Of a stretch of DNA of 64,000 bases, positions 18,091 to 28,400 are shown piece after piece; positions within the stretch are counted from its first letter, which is position 1; each line of letters begins with the position of its first letter. Source of the DNA: Campylobacteraceae bacterium (lineage in GTDB: Bacteria; Campylobacterota; Campylobacteria; Campylobacterales; Sulfurovaceae); assembly GCA_027056485.1 (NCBI GenBank), contig JALUKQ010000031.1:1-64000 (forward strand). Reading direction: 5' to 3'. Below the pieces are notes generated by a model, which saw nothing but the letters and a program-made list of their open reading frames with translations, did not search any database and had not been told where the DNA came from. The position numbers and the translations under genes were made by a program.

Positions 18091-18175
18091 AGTTAATCCT
18101 TTAATATATTTTTAATAATAGGCTATATTTGTGTAGTATTAGTGTTATTTGGGTTAAATATTGTATTCTTCTGTT

Positions 18176-18559
18176 ATGAAAATAGCAAGTATAGATGTAG
18201 GATTAAAACGAATAGGTGTGGCGATTTGTCTTGATGGTAAGATAGTTTTTCCTCAAGATGCCATTTTACGGGTCAATAGAAATCAAGCTGCACGAGATGT
18301 TAAAACTGTTTTAGAAGAGTGGGAGATAGATACTCTGGTAGTAGGTTTACCCAAAGGTGCCTCAAGCGAAGAGGAGATGGAGAGAAGAATTAAACATTTT
18401 GTGGGTTTACTTGAATTAGAAAATATAGAAATTTTTTATCAAGATGAGCAGGGAAGTTCTATAGAAGCTAAAGAGTTAACACAAGGGGTTTTTCGTCATA
18501 AAAGAGATGGGAAAATAGACTCTATAGCAGCAAAAATTATTTTGGAGAGGTGGCTATGA
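18176..18559 (+). CDS. ruvX: Holliday junction resolvase RuvX/YqgF
   Basis: A 127-residue RNase H-fold nuclease of the YqgF family, involved in 16S rRNA 5' maturation and possibly junction resolution. I use ATG 18176 (MKIASIDVGLKRIG); the TTG 15 bases upstream adds five atypical residues. Conserved motifs are the catalytic DVGLKRIGVAI at the N-terminus, DTLVVGLPKG near residue 55, YQDEQGSSIEAKEL near 94, and KIDSIAAKIILERWL at the C-terminus. Length is normal for the family. It overlaps the next gene by four bases (ATGA), so it is probably co-transcribed with the thioredoxin-like gene. Confidence 0.93.
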   Translation: MKIASIDVGLKRIGVAICLDGKIVFPQDAILRVNRNQAARDVKTVLEEWEIDTLVVGLPKGASSEEEMERRIKHFVGLLELENIEIFYQDEQGSSIEAKELTQGVFRHKRDGKIDSIAAKIILERWL

Positions 18560-19059
18560 AAAAAAAGTGGAATTTAAAATATATTCTAAAAGAGATAACT
18601 ATAACACTTTTAATACTTTTTGTCGTGAGTATGGGGTTAAACTATATTAGAAAACCTGATATTAATGAAAATATTTATAGTTATGAATTAACAGATATTA
18701 AAAATAGTAAAATAGATATGCAACTATATAAAGGTAAACCATTAGTAGTCCATTTTTGGGCAACTTGGTGTCCTATTTGTAAACTAGAAGCAGCCAATAT
18801 AGAGCGACTCTCAAAAGAGTATAACGTTATAACTATTGCTGTAAATTCAGGTTTGGATGAAGAGATAAATACTTTTATGAAAGAGCATCAGTTAAGCTAT
18901 AAAGTGATACACGATAAAAGTGCTACTTTGGCTAAAAAATTTAACATAGAAGTTTATCCTACTACACTTATTTATGATAAAGAAGGTGAGCTTAAATTTA
19001 CAGAAGTTGGGTACAGTACAACATTAGGTTTGAAAGCACGATTAGAATTAATTAATTAA
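18556..19059 (+). CDS. membrane-anchored TlpA/ResA-like thioredoxin
   Basis: A 167-residue protein; the ATG at 18556 overlaps the ruvX stop, and GGAGAGG is a good ribosome binding site (a GTG at 18550 is the alternative). One N-terminal membrane helix (about residues 15-32, ITITLLILFVVSMGLNYI) places the thioredoxin fold in the periplasm. The redox motif WATWCPIC (Cys near residues 74 and 77) is followed by a cis-Pro loop VYPTTLIYD near 137. It is a likely thiol:disulfide oxidoreductase for periplasmic proteins, for instance reducing apocytochrome c. The substrate is not evident. Reported relatives include suppressors of copper sensitivity and TlpA. Confident in fold and location. Confidence 0.88.
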   Translation: MKKKWNLKYILKEITITLLILFVVSMGLNYIRKPDINENIYSYELTDIKNSKIDMQLYKGKPLVVHFWATWCPICKLEAANIERLSKEYNVITIAVNSGLDEEINTFMKEHQLSYKVIHDKSATLAKKFNIEVYPTTLIYDKEGELKFTEVGYSTTLGLKARLELIN

Positions 19060-19106
19060 TTTCAATTTTTAACATTGTTCTTACTCATAATGTGTATACT
19101 TTTAGT

Positions 19107-20099
19107 ATGAAAAAAATTATAATATTAAATTTATTACTTATAGGTTGGGGTGAGGCGACAGAGTATCAGTTGGATCATATAAAAAAGGGTGGAATACTCA
19201 ATGTCCGTGAAGTTCCTGTAGTCAACTCTAAAACAGTTGTTGGTAAGATACCTTCTAATGGAACAGGTATACGTATTAAGCACTGTAAATTCAATACATC
19301 AGGTGATGAGTGGTGTTATATTAACTATCCACTTGGTGGTTATCATTTAGAGGGGTGGGTTAATCGTTATTTTTTGAAACCTATGAAAGAAAATACTACT
19401 TCAAAAAGACATATTACAAATTTTTTATCGAACTTTTATATGGCTGATGAAGAGAATTTTTTAGATAAACTTCAAGTTTTTTATGAATTTCCTATGCAAC
19501 AGTATCTTAATAAGACACAAGTTTCAGTAATGCAACTGCGTTCTAAAAAAGTAAATTATTATAAAAGGTGGTCAAAACGTAGTTATCGTTTAACACATAT
19601 GAAAATTTTAAAACGACATGATAAATATATTGATGTTCAGACTACAGTGCTTTGGACGATCAAAGGGAAAGGTAATGAGAGCCAGTCTGGAAAAGATATT
19701 CAGAAAATTCGTCTACTTCCTAGAGACAATACATTTAAAGTTTTTGCACTTAAAAATTTAAAGCATACTATATTCCCAAAACCTGAACCTATTATTGAAG
19801 AGAATAATACCATCATTCAAAATCAAGAAGAGTTAATTGCTGAAAGCTCTATAGAAGCTACGGATAAGAAGTATTATATTAAAGCAGGTAGTTTTTTTGG
19901 TGCGATTAATAGTGCATATTTATCTAAAATTAAAGATAATGGATTTGGATACATTGTTCAAAAAGCAACTCAAAATGGTAATACTATTAGAAGAGTATTT
20001 ATAGGACCGTTTAATGGAAGTGATCAAGCTACACAAGCATTAACAAAGGTTCGAGCTAATATTAATGCTAATGCATATATTCAAAGTTTACACAATTAA
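19107..20099 (+). CDS. exported protein with SH3-like and SPOR domains
   Basis: A 330-residue protein; I start it at ATG 19107 (MKKIIILNLLLIGWGEA), which yields a proper signal peptide. After the signal comes a bacterial SH3-like domain (about residues 22-95; GGILNVREVPVVNSKTVVG and GWVNRYFLKP are typical of SH3b). A middle region follows (about 100-225) with a beta-rich sequence resembling proteins that score effector scaffolds. The end is a SPOR domain (about 258-330; KYYIKAGSFFG, RRVFIGPFNG) that binds denuded septal peptidoglycan. Both domain types suggest work at the cell wall, perhaps in division. It is 47 bases behind the thioredoxin gene and overlaps queA tail-to-tail by 12 bases. Confidence 0.8.
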   Translation: MKKIIILNLLLIGWGEATEYQLDHIKKGGILNVREVPVVNSKTVVGKIPSNGTGIRIKHCKFNTSGDEWCYINYPLGGYHLEGWVNRYFLKPMKENTTSKRHITNFLSNFYMADEENFLDKLQVFYEFPMQQYLNKTQVSVMQLRSKKVNYYKRWSKRSYRLTHMKILKRHDKYIDVQTTVLWTIKGKGNESQSGKDIQKIRLLPRDNTFKVFALKNLKHTIFPKPEPIIEENNTIIQNQEELIAESSIEATDKKYYIKAGSFFGAINSAYLSKIKDNGFGYIVQKATQNGNTIRRVFIGPFNGSDQATQALTKVRANINANAYIQSLHN

Positions 20100-21128
20100 C
20101 ATGGCATCACCATAAGAGAAGAAGCGATACTTTTTTTCTATGGCTTCATGGTATAGCTCAAGTGTTTTCTTTCTACCAATAAAAGCCGAAACTAACATAA
20201 TAAGTGTGCTTTTTGGTAGATGAAAATTGGTCAGAAGGTAGTTAACACGTTTTGGTTTATTATTTGGATTGAGAAAGAGATTACACTCTCCATCTTTTGT
20301 ACCTGTTCTTACAAAGTATTCTACTGTCCTTGTTACTGTTGTGCCTATGGCAAGTATCTTCTTATTTGAGTTTAAAACCTCTGCACTATTTTTTGATATA
20401 TGAAAATATTCTGAGTGCATAGGATGGTCTAAAATATGCTCTGCCTCTACAGGTTTAAATGTACCTGCTCCTACATGTAGGGTTACTTTATGGGTATTAT
20501 ACTGCTCTTCAAATCTTTTAAAAAGTTCAGGTGTAAAGTGTAAAGATGCAGTAGGAGCAGCAACGGCTCCAGCATTTTTAGCAAAGAGTGTTTGGTAGTC
20601 TGTTTCATCTTCTTTGTTGTCTTCTCTTTGGATATAAGGGGGTAGGGGAACATGACCTATTTTGTCTAAGACTAAGACCAATTCTTCAAAACGAATCTCT
20701 TTCTGATGATGTCTAAATGTCACAATACGAGAACCATCTTCATTTAATTTAATAACAGTAGCTACTAAATTGTCATCAAATAAGATTTTAGTTCCTACTT
20801 TAACTCTACCCTTTGTCATAACTAGATATTCATGGGCATTGATAGGTTTGTTAAAAAGAAGTTCTACTTTACCACCACCTTGGTCATTTACAGATTCTTT
20901 ATATCCAAATAGTCTTGCTTTTATAACTTTTGTATCATTTAAAAATACATCACAATCTTTAGGTAAAAAGTCTAGTATATGTTTAAAAGTGGTATGGGTT
21001 ATATTTTGAGTTTCTCTATTATAAACCAAAAGTTTTGCATGGTCTCTAGGGTAAACAGGTTCAGATGCTATGAGTTGATTAGGCAACTCATAGTCATAAC
21101 TAGAGGTTAAAAGTTCTTCTTTAATCAT
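20088..21128 (-). CDS. queA: S-adenosylmethionine:tRNA ribosyltransferase-isomerase
   Basis: Transfers and isomerises the ribosyl moiety of SAM to preQ1 in tRNA during queuosine synthesis. 346 residues, the usual length. Signature segments are YDYELPNQLIASEPVYPRDHAKLL near the N-terminus, KGRVKVGTKILF near 105, GHVPLPPYIQR near 155, YQTLFAKNAGAVAAPTASLHFT near 175, and LHVGAGTFKPVEAEHILDHPMHSE near 218. HLPKSTLIMLVSAF comes near the end. The start abuts the stop of tatC, so it belongs to the tatB-tatC-queA unit. Adjacent tatC and queA are often reported together in Campylobacterota; here the spacing supports co-transcription. No regulatory element specific to queuosine was seen. Confidence 0.96.
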   Translation of the reverse strand: MIKEELLTSSYDYELPNQLIASEPVYPRDHAKLLVYNRETQNITHTTFKHILDFLPKDCDVFLNDTKVIKARLFGYKESVNDQGGGKVELLFNKPINAHEYLVMTKGRVKVGTKILFDDNLVATVIKLNEDGSRIVTFRHHQKEIRFEELVLVLDKIGHVPLPPYIQREDNKEDETDYQTLFAKNAGAVAAPTASLHFTPELFKRFEEQYNTHKVTLHVGAGTFKPVEAEHILDHPMHSEYFHISKNSAEVLNSNKKILAIGTTVTRTVEYFVRTGTKDGECNLFLNPNNKPKRVNYLLTNFHLPKSTLIMLVSAFIGRKKTLELYHEAIEKKYRFFSYGDAMLIV

Positions 21129-21887
21129 CTACTGTTTTTTACTAATATCATCAATGTCTAAATCTTCGTCATCATCTACAAGCTCTTCTTTATATGGGTT
21201 AACCATACGTACTATAATAATAGATAGACCATAGAGTAAAATTAGTGGAGCTGCCATAAGTAGCTGAGTAATAACATCAGGAGGTGTTAAAAGTGCAGCA
21301 AAAACAAAAATAATAAGGACAGCATGACCAAAAAAGTCACGTAATGTTTTATCGGTTATTAAACCAAGTACTCCAAGGAAAAAGAGTATAACGGGAAGCT
21401 CAAACGCCACACCAAAGCCAAAAAGAATTTTTGTAAAAATACCTATATATTCATCAAGAGTTTGTAAGAAGTTAACTAAGTTACCAGCAAACATCCATAA
21501 AAATTGAAAGCCTAAAGGAACAACCACCCAGTAAGCAAATGAAGCCCCAAGAAGAAACATAAATGTAGAGACAGTAACAAAAGGGATAACGTATTTTTTC
21601 TCATTGTCATAAAGCCCTGGAGCGATGAAGCCCCAAATCTGAAAAAATACAACGGGAAGAGCAAAAAGAAAACCTGTGAATATAGAAATTTTTAGAGCAG
21701 TAAAAAAGATTCCGATACCACCAATAAATGGGTCACCCTTAACGACACCCATAAGAGGTGCTTTAGCAAATGCAATAATTTGTTGGTTAAACGCAAAAGC
21801 AACAAAGGCAAAGACAATAACAACAGAGACAGAGATAGCCAACCGTTTTCGTAACTCGGTTAAATGGGGTTTAATATCTGCAAACAT
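21129..21887 (-). CDS. tatC: Sec-independent protein translocase TatC
   Basis: A 252-residue six-helix inner-membrane protein, the receptor for twin-arginine signal peptides. The N-terminus MFADIKPHLTELRKRLAIS contains the conserved HLxELRxR motif. Further family blocks are FALPVVFFQIWGFIAPGLYDNEKK near 75 and GFGVAFELPVILFFLG near 160. LTPPDVITQLLMAAPLILLYGLS comes near 205. The C-terminal tail is acidic and cytoplasmic. It overlaps tatB by one base (TAATG). With tatB upstream it forms the substrate-binding core; tatA must be encoded elsewhere. Hydrogenases, Rieske proteins and other cofactor-bearing periplasmic enzymes are the usual clients in this phylum. Confidence 0.97.
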   Translation of the reverse strand: MFADIKPHLTELRKRLAISVSVVIVFAFVAFAFNQQIIAFAKAPLMGVVKGDPFIGGIGIFFTALKISIFTGFLFALPVVFFQIWGFIAPGLYDNEKKYVIPFVTVSTFMFLLGASFAYWVVVPLGFQFLWMFAGNLVNFLQTLDEYIGIFTKILFGFGVAFELPVILFFLGVLGLITDKTLRDFFGHAVLIIFVFAALLTPPDVITQLLMAAPLILLYGLSIIIVRMVNPYKEELVDDDEDLDIDDISKKQ

Positions 21888-22306
21888 TATTTTTTACTAC
21901 TTTCTTTTTTTACTTCTTTTAGAGAATCGTCTTTAACAGTTTTTTTCTTAAACTCTATCTCTTTTTGTTTTGGTTCAACCTGTGTTGCAACTGGTTCTTC
22001 TTCTATTTGTGTTAATGATGCAAATTTATCTTTAACTGAACGTTCGCTCATAGGATTAAGGTTTTTAAAACCTTGTAACTCTTCTGTAGCTGAGTCAAGT
22101 TTTGCTTTATAAGAAAGTGCTTCTTCTTTAAGTTCGGCTATATTTATTTCACTATCTATTGACTCTTTAGCACTTGTTATTGCTTTTTTTGCACCTTTTA
22201 TGAACTTTGCAATCTCTACCATGGCCCCTGGTAGTTTATCTGGTCCTAAAAATAGTATGGCGACGATGGCAATCATAAGTATTTCGGTAAAACCCATTCC
22301 AAACAT
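21887..22306 (-). CDS. tatB: Sec-independent protein translocase TatB
   Basis: A 139-residue TatA/B-fold protein: one N-terminal helix (MGFTEILMIAIVAILFLG), the hinge LGPDKLP and an amphipathic helix (AMVEIAKFIKGAKKAITSAK), followed by a long Lys/Glu-rich charged tail. The extended tail, the Glu at position 8 and the position directly before tatC support TatB over TatA. AAGGGA precedes the ATG. I consider the TatB/TatA distinction fairly safe on context but note that it relies on gene order and length. Confidence 0.9.
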   Translation of the reverse strand: MFGMGFTEILMIAIVAILFLGPDKLPGAMVEIAKFIKGAKKAITSAKESIDSEINIAELKEEALSYKAKLDSATEELQGFKNLNPMSERSVKDKFASLTQIEEEPVATQVEPKQKEIEFKKKTVKDDSLKEVKKESSKK

Positions 22307-22409
22307 TATAGTGTCCCTTGTTTTTCAATTACTGTTATTTTATCGAAATAGGTTGAGAGTTAAGGCTAATAGGTAAATTATTGAAGTGTATTTTAGTAGA
22401 TTATGAGTG

Positions 22410-22436
22410 TTTTGGTGCATTTTAAATGCACCAAAA
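22410..22436. other. strong hairpin between hpf and tatB
   Basis: TTTTGGTGCA (22410-22419) and TGCACCAAAA (22427-22436) pair around a short AT loop. It lies seven bases after the hpf stop, where a terminator would be expected, but the usual U-tract after the stem is absent on the minus strand. It may terminate weakly or stabilise the hpf mRNA 3' end. Confidence 0.5.
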
Positions 22437-22442
22437 TGGAGA

Positions 22443-22976
22443 CTAGTAGAGACCGAATTTCCCATCAGCTCTTTTATACATAACACGCATGAGTCCATCA
22501 TGATCATTAAATACTATAAATTGTCTTTTCTTTTCTGCTTTAAGTGCATCGATAGCTTCTTCAAAATCTAGTGGTTTATGAAGTTCTAAATCCATTGGAA
22601 CCAGCTCTACTTCTTCTTCTGTTTCTAAGTCAAGAACTGCTTCAGCTTCAACTCCTAAGTCTTTAAACGACATAACTTTATGACTTTTTATTTTATCTGC
22701 ATGTCTTCTTAGTGCTTTTTTAGCTCTATCAATTGCTTTGTCTGTTGCAGCATAAACATCTTTGTCTCTTTGAGTAATAACAATGGTGTTTTTGTCTTTT
22801 AAGTTAATAACCAGTTCAACTGATACACCCTCTTTAGATTTGTTATCAGCTGTTACAATAGTGTTACTTGAGATAATTTCTAAATTGTACTTTTTTAACC
22901 CATCTATACTTTCTGCAATATGCTCTCTTATAGATTCTGATAGATCAAAACGTCTTCCCACTATATTTTTACTCAT
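22443..22976 (-). CDS. hpf: ribosome hibernation promoting factor, long form
   Basis: A 177-residue long-type HPF/RaiA homologue. The N-terminal ribosome-binding domain covers about residues 1-100 (IVGRRFDLSESIREHIAES; AATDKAIDRAKKALRRHADK). An acidic linker follows (LDLETEEEVELVP). The C-terminal dimerisation domain covers about residues 125-177 (FIVFNDHDGLMRVMYKRADGKFGLY). The long form drives 100S ribosome dimer formation in stationary or starved cells. AAAAGGA precedes the ATG. It appears to be a separate transcript, with about 160 bases upstream that contain no gene. A hairpin follows its stop. Confidence 0.94.
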   Translation of the reverse strand: MSKNIVGRRFDLSESIREHIAESIDGLKKYNLEIISSNTIVTADNKSKEGVSVELVINLKDKNTIVITQRDKDVYAATDKAIDRAKKALRRHADKIKSHKVMSFKDLGVEAEAVLDLETEEEVELVPMDLELHKPLDFEEAIDALKAEKKRQFIVFNDHDGLMRVMYKRADGKFGLY

Positions 22977-23136
22977 GATAAATCCTTTTGTGTTTTTTAC
23001 TTAAAATAGTTTTATTAAAAAAGAAGGTACTCAACTTCTTTTAGCTCTAAATTCAAGTACTAAATTATACCGAGTATTAGTAAATGAAAAGTAAATATAT
23101 ATATGTAAAATAATAGTTTAATTTTAAACTATTATT

Positions 23137-23667
23137 TTACAATTTTTGTAAAGTCCTCCTATGAAAAGTAATATCTCTATGGTTTGGGTCATCAAAATCT
23201 CTATAAGTTATATATGTATCAATAACTAATGAAATCGTATTGTTTATTCCACCATTTATAGTATCATTATCTATCCATGTTGCTGTATCTGTAATATCTG
23301 ATGCTGTTCCTATTGTCCCATTGGCTAAAATAGTTTTTGTACAACCATCAAGTAGTGTATCATTTCCTATATATTTTATATTGATACGTATATCGTAACC
23401 ATCATTACCTGCTGCTCCAAAATGATCAGTAATACTTTCAAGGCAATCACCATTTGTACTTCTATCATAGTGTATAGCATAGAGTATGGCTAACTCAGTA
23501 TAGCTTCGTGCCAATAGAGCAGCTTGTTCTTTTTGATACTGTTGTGTAGTAGCTTTTATAGTTTTTCCACTTATATTCATAATAAGAGAAGAAACAGTTG
23601 CCATAATAACAATGACAAAAATAGCTGTTATCATCGAAAATGCTTTCTTATGTTTTATCTTTATCAT
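23137..23667 (-). CDS. type IV prepilin-like minor pseudopilin lacking Glu5
   Basis: A 176-residue prepilin-like protein, last gene of the giant-adhesin locus. The N-terminus MIKIKHKKAFSMITAIFVIVIMA gives a basic leader, a probable prepilin peptidase site between Ala9 and Phe10, and a long hydrophobic helix. Position +5 of the mature protein is Thr instead of the usual Glu, as seen in GspK/PilX-type tip pseudopilins. The body has two Cys (GDCLES and DGCTKT) likely in a disulfide. Its ATG overlaps the stop of the preceding prepilin gene (ATGA). I infer that it is the tip or initiating subunit of a short pseudopilus that presents, or helps export, the giants encoded upstream. Resembles MshP by position, but similarity there is not established. 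Confidence 0.78.
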   Translation of the reverse strand: MIKIKHKKAFSMITAIFVIVIMATVSSLIMNISGKTIKATTQQYQKEQAALLARSYTELAILYAIHYDRSTNGDCLESITDHFGAAGNDGYDIRINIKYIGNDTLLDGCTKTILANGTIGTASDITDTATWIDNDTINGGINNTISLVIDTYITYRDFDDPNHRDITFHRRTLQKL

Positions 23668-24617
23668 CGTATAATCGCTTTCTCTTTACAGCTAGATATG
23701 TTGTAGTCTTGACTAATATTTTCAGTAGCACATAGTTTTAGTTGTATGACGCCACCATTTTCTGTAAATTTAAAAACAGAGACATTGTTTATGAGTAGGC
23801 TTTTAGTTCCATTTCTTTGATATGTTTCATTGTTCCATGGTTGGTAGTTTGAATATAAAAATAGATTAAAAAGACCAGGCTTAGTTGCAGATGCTTCTGG
23901 AACTAGGGCATAAGCAGTCCATGCAAGTTTATAGCGTTCATATATATTCTTCGGTTTATTATCAGGAAAACTAAAGTGTGTGTTGTCTGTCATAGAAACA
24001 CGTGATATACAAGTAGTATTGTTTTCATTAATCAAACCCATACATGCAGGATCATGAGGTGTTCCATTTAAATAGTCTTCACCTGTAAATAGAACAGCAG
24101 GTAAACTACCTCCTACTCCATCTAATGCAACTTTTCCATTTGATAAGTTACTTATAATGGTTCTAGTTAAATTCAGTTGTGATCCAGGTGTTTCAAATGC
24201 TCCTTTTGATGCAGTAGTATCATAGTTTGCAACACCACTCCAGTAGGGTGCTTCTCCTGCTGAAAAACTATCATTATCATAACCTATCCACTCTATAGTT
24301 GTAAATCTTCTAAAGTTTGGTAACGTAATATCAATATCTTTTAATGAAAGCCAATTATTATTTTCTGTAGCTTTACTATAAGGTGGGTTTAGAGGATCTT
24401 TTGAAACTGTTGTACCATCTATGGCGAAAGCCAATCTATTTACGATTTGATTAATTGCTATTTCTGTTTTAGTTGTAGTATTATAAAGTGCTTTTTGTGT
24501 TATGTAGTTTTCATAAACTTGTACTATAATTTGTGATGATATAGATGCAACAATACCAAGAATAGTAAGTACAAAGATAACTTCTATAAGAGAAAAAGCT
24601 TTTTTCATTTTTATCAT
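23664..24617 (-). CDS. type IV prepilin-like minor pilin
   Basis: A 317-residue protein; ATG 24617 overlaps the previous stop (ATGA) and has GGAG seven bases upstream. [27 protein letters not shown] is a classical class-III signal: leader KK, cleavage at Ala|Phe, and Glu at mature position 5. The long globular part (about residues 35-317) is rich in Asn, Thr and aromatic residues. Cysteines occur in DPACMG, NTTCIS, LKLCAT and SSCKEK, consistent with disulfides. The size is large for a minor pilin and resembles MshO or GspJ-like subunits. It lies in the middle of a three-prepilin tail of the operon. Membership of a pilus-like assembly is inferred from the signal; the machine is not in this window. 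Confidence 0.82.
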   Translation of the reverse strand: MIKMKKAFSLIEVIFVLTILGIVASISSQIIVQVYENYITQKALYNTTTKTEIAINQIVNRLAFAIDGTTVSKDPLNPPYSKATENNNWLSLKDIDITLPNFRRFTTIEWIGYDNDSFSAGEAPYWSGVANYDTTASKGAFETPGSQLNLTRTIISNLSNGKVALDGVGGSLPAVLFTGEDYLNGTPHDPACMGLINENNTTCISRVSMTDNTHFSFPDNKPKNIYERYKLAWTAYALVPEASATKPGLFNLFLYSNYQPWNNETYQRNGTKSLLINNVSVFKFTENGGVIQLKLCATENISQDYNISSCKEKAIIR

Positions 24618-25426
24618 AAGTGTGTACTCCATTCTGGACGGCTTGTTCCTATGTTACATGAGAATGCCTCAAATGTAATACTTTTATTTAGCTCAGCTAT
24701 ACCACTTTTTGATGTTAAGTTAACATGAATGAATTTTATATTACTGCTCGCACCAGCTGGTAAAGGTGTACTGTTAATGTTGTTGTTTAAGGATAAAGTT
24801 TTCCCCATACCAGGTATATTTATTCCTATTAATGGAGTATTGATTCCTGTGTCTACTCGATCTTCTGTATAGTTTATTGTTGTTCTCATACTTAGGTTAA
24901 CATCAACATAGTCACCCTTATCAGCTGATGTATTTTCATTGTTAAAAACAACTATCCCAAAGTCATTATTTCCATTAAAGTTATAGTCATCTACATCATC
25001 ATAATTTAAAAAACTTGATTCATTAGTATCTGTATCATTTGTTTCATCCATACCAAAATTAATAGCTAAAGTAGCTGGTTGAGTTACTCCTGCTGCATTG
25101 GTACTTTTTCTTCCTGTTACACCAGTTAACCCTAGAGGTACAATTGTATTATTAAAATCAAAAGGAGCTCTATTAACATCTAACATAGCTGAAACGGCTG
25201 AGTTACTATTATTGTTTTCATCCCAATGCATTGATAGTATCACTGATGTTTGAGAGGCAGCTGCTGCTATAGCTTCTTGTTGTATGGCAACATTACCACT
25301 CTTTATAGACTGTTGGATGAGCATCGGAGCAGAGAGTAGCACAATACCCATAATAACCAGTGAAAATATAAGCTCTATCATAGCGATACCACGTTTATGT
25401 AGTATCGCTTCATCTTTCTTTACCAT
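24614..25426 (-). CDS. type IV prepilin-like protein
   Basis: A 270-residue prepilin-like protein. After a 13-residue leader ([13 protein letters not shown]) the sequence [21 protein letters not shown] gives a Gly|Ile cleavage site and Glu at mature position 5. The body is Asn/Thr/Asp-rich with only one Cys near the end (FSCNIG). Its start overlaps the last codons of the 2396-residue giant gene, so translation is coupled. It is the first of three overlapping prepilin genes. The order giant, prepilin, prepilin, prepilin is reminiscent of the minor pilin/MshQ end of MSHA loci, but in reversed order. No match to a named pilin family can be claimed from sight. Confidence 0.8.
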   Translation of the reverse strand: MVKKDEAILHKRGIAMIELIFSLVIMGIVLLSAPMLIQQSIKSGNVAIQQEAIAAAASQTSVILSMHWDENNNSNSAVSAMLDVNRAPFDFNNTIVPLGLTGVTGRKSTNAAGVTQPATLAINFGMDETNDTDTNESSFLNYDDVDDYNFNGNNDFGIVVFNNENTSADKGDYVDVNLSMRTTINYTEDRVDTGINTPLIGINIPGMGKTLSLNNNINSTPLPAGASSNIKFIHVNLTSKSGIAELNKSITFEAFSCNIGTSRPEWSTHL

Positions 25427-28400
25427 GACATTTTACCATTCCGTTCTACTTGAGGTCGTCTTTGTAGCATATTTCCATTTTCACCTACACCTGTGGTATC
25501 AGCGATACCTTTAAAAGTAACAGAATATGATGAGGTTCCTTGCTCCATACCTATAATGTTTTTTGTATTAAATCTTAACCAAACATCTGACGGTATGGCT
25601 ATTTCAGCTTTTTCTAAACCTGTTAAGTTTATATCTTTATATATAGTTGATACATCATCTATTCTACCATCTACAAAAACTGGCATAGGTAAAGTATTTA
25701 GGCTTGTATTGATATCTGAATGACTGCTATGTAATATATTAGTAATACCTCCATCTACAGTACTATTATGCTCTTTGGCTAAGTACCAACCATCGTCTGT
25801 TTTATGGCTATTTCTACCTATATTTTGTAGGTTCATAGTACTATCACACCAATCTCTGTTACCTAGAACTTTACAGTATATCTCTACATATAGAGGTGTT
25901 TTTATGACTTTTTTATTGGTCTCTGGAAAACTCTTCATAATAGATGCAACTCTTGCAAAATAGAATGTTCTAATACTATTAATATCTCCTTCTCCTTTAG
26001 GAACAGAATCTTTATTATTAATAGTTGATTTAGCATCTGTAGCATTTGCATCTAGTGTTATAAAGTTAACCATTATAGGATTGGTACTATCGTTAAAGTT
26101 CTTTTGCATATTGTATAAAATATCTATAGTAACATTTCCTTCATTCTCATCTAAGAAACTATCATTTGGTAGAGTGAGATTATTAAATGGTGCTAATTGA
26201 GTACTGTTATCATCATTGATTCTCAATATATTTTGAGGCATAACAGTTGTACCCCCTGTTGAGACAAGTATAAAGTTTTCACTACTATTATGCTCTCCTG
26301 TGTCTGATAAAACAGTAAACTCTGAAGATAAAGTAACCTCTGTTGCCATACATCCATTGGTGAAATTTGTTAGTGTTGTATTATCTTTACCTTTTGCAAT
26401 CATAGTAGAGTGAAGTTTTAGTCCCATTTTTGTAGAACGTGTTAAATCATTCATATAAAGATAGTTTTTACCATTACCATTAATATTTGTAAGTTCAGTA
26501 TTTATAAATTCAAATTTATATGGTTGGAAATTCATTTCAACATCAAAGAATGTCTCACCTTCATTTGAAGCAATATTACATCCAACTTTACCTGTAGTAT
26601 CAGGAATGTTAGAACTACTATCTAGTATACAACCTAATTGGTCTTCTTGTTTATCAATATATGTCCAGTTAATATCTTCCATATGTAAGGTATATTTACC
26701 AACATTATCATGCGATAATGTTTCATTTAATTGACCATCTAAGAAGTTGTAGTTTTCTACTTTAGTTCTATTTGTATCAGCACAACTAATTGTTCCTGTT
26801 GTATCAAATTCTAATGTTACATTTAACTCTTCTGAGTTAACTACTTTATAGTGACTTGCTCTACTAAAGTTACCATCAATTACAGCATCAGCTTTTAATT
26901 TATATTTATGTTCAGCTGCAAGATTCAACGCTTGATTTTGTTGTGTATCATTGCTAACATAGGTTATTGTTTGATTGTTCTCATCGATATCATTTATCTC
27001 TATACGGTAACTAGCAGGTCTAATAGCGAAAGTATCAAAACTATCAACTCTCTCTTTATTACCTTCAAGATTTTTTGCAGTATTGTAGTCAATCATATTA
27101 TCATATCTACCATGAAGTATAGTTCCATTTTCATCTAAAAGATAAGCGAGTCTAAATCCTGCAACTCTAGTTGCTCTATCTATTTTTAAATCATTACTAT
27201 TTATAATATCAAATCTATCATTTTCATTCTCAAGATAGATATATTTAGTACCATAGATAACATCATTTAACACTGTACTGTTATAATCTAGAAGTTCTAC
27301 TTTTACTGTAGTGTCAGCAATAGAGTAAGCCTCATCAACATTATATGAAACAATAGAGTAGTCAAAGTCTCGTCCTGCAATTTGAGTATAAAATGACATT
27401 TTATGTTTGTCTGTATCATTATCTACTGTATCACTATTTATTCTCTCTATACTCAGCGTAGGTGCATCATCATTTATAATGGTTCCTACACCTCTTGTAT
27501 CTGTGATAACAAGATTACTTGCTTCATAAATATCAACATAAAACTCTTCGTTTGCTTCTACATATTTATCACCCAATACTTCTGCTGTCAAAGTATAGTT
27601 AGTAATACCTTCTGGGAAAGTAATAAATCTAGCTGTACCATTAAAGTCAGCTTCTGTACCTGTATGTGTTTGCACATGTCCAGCTGTACCATCTGTAAAG
27701 GTTACCCATAATCCTGTATTGATTCCTGTTGGTTTGTTAAAAGTTAGAGTAAATTCAAATGGAGTAACTCCACTGTCTCCCTCTTTCTTTTGAACATCAT
27801 TAATAGTAACAGAAACTGGATCAACACAAGCACTTGCTTCTCTTGTGTCATCTTCAGAAGATGCATTCCAGTTTTTACCAGCATTTTCATTCTCATAGAT
27901 TTTTATAACAGCATCATCATTTAAAGCTGTATCAAAAAGTTTAACTTCATCAATTTTACCTTTAAATCCATAAGTTTTATAGCTATTTCTTACACCTATG
28001 GTCAATACATTATCACTAACTAAAGGCTCTTTTGTATAAGTATATGTACCTATTTTTTGACCATTGATGTACCAAGATAATGTTTTGGTTGAGTTATTAC
28101 GAGTTATTACAACATGGTTCCATTGTCCTTGTATTACTTTTGCATTTCTTGGTTCAGTCATCTCTTCCCATGCACCATCACCATGATAAAAGCTAATGTA
28201 CCCATTAGGTTCCATAATAAGTTCAAACTCATTATTGTAATGCTTAAAGAGGAGACCTTGTCTACCTTTTGCAATATCTTCTGGGTTAATCCATAGTGAC
28301 CATGAAGCATCTCTATCAAGTTGAAGATTCTCATTATTTCCTATTTCAATATAATCCTTATCTCCATCAAAGTAAGCAGCACGACCAATTTTTCCATTTT

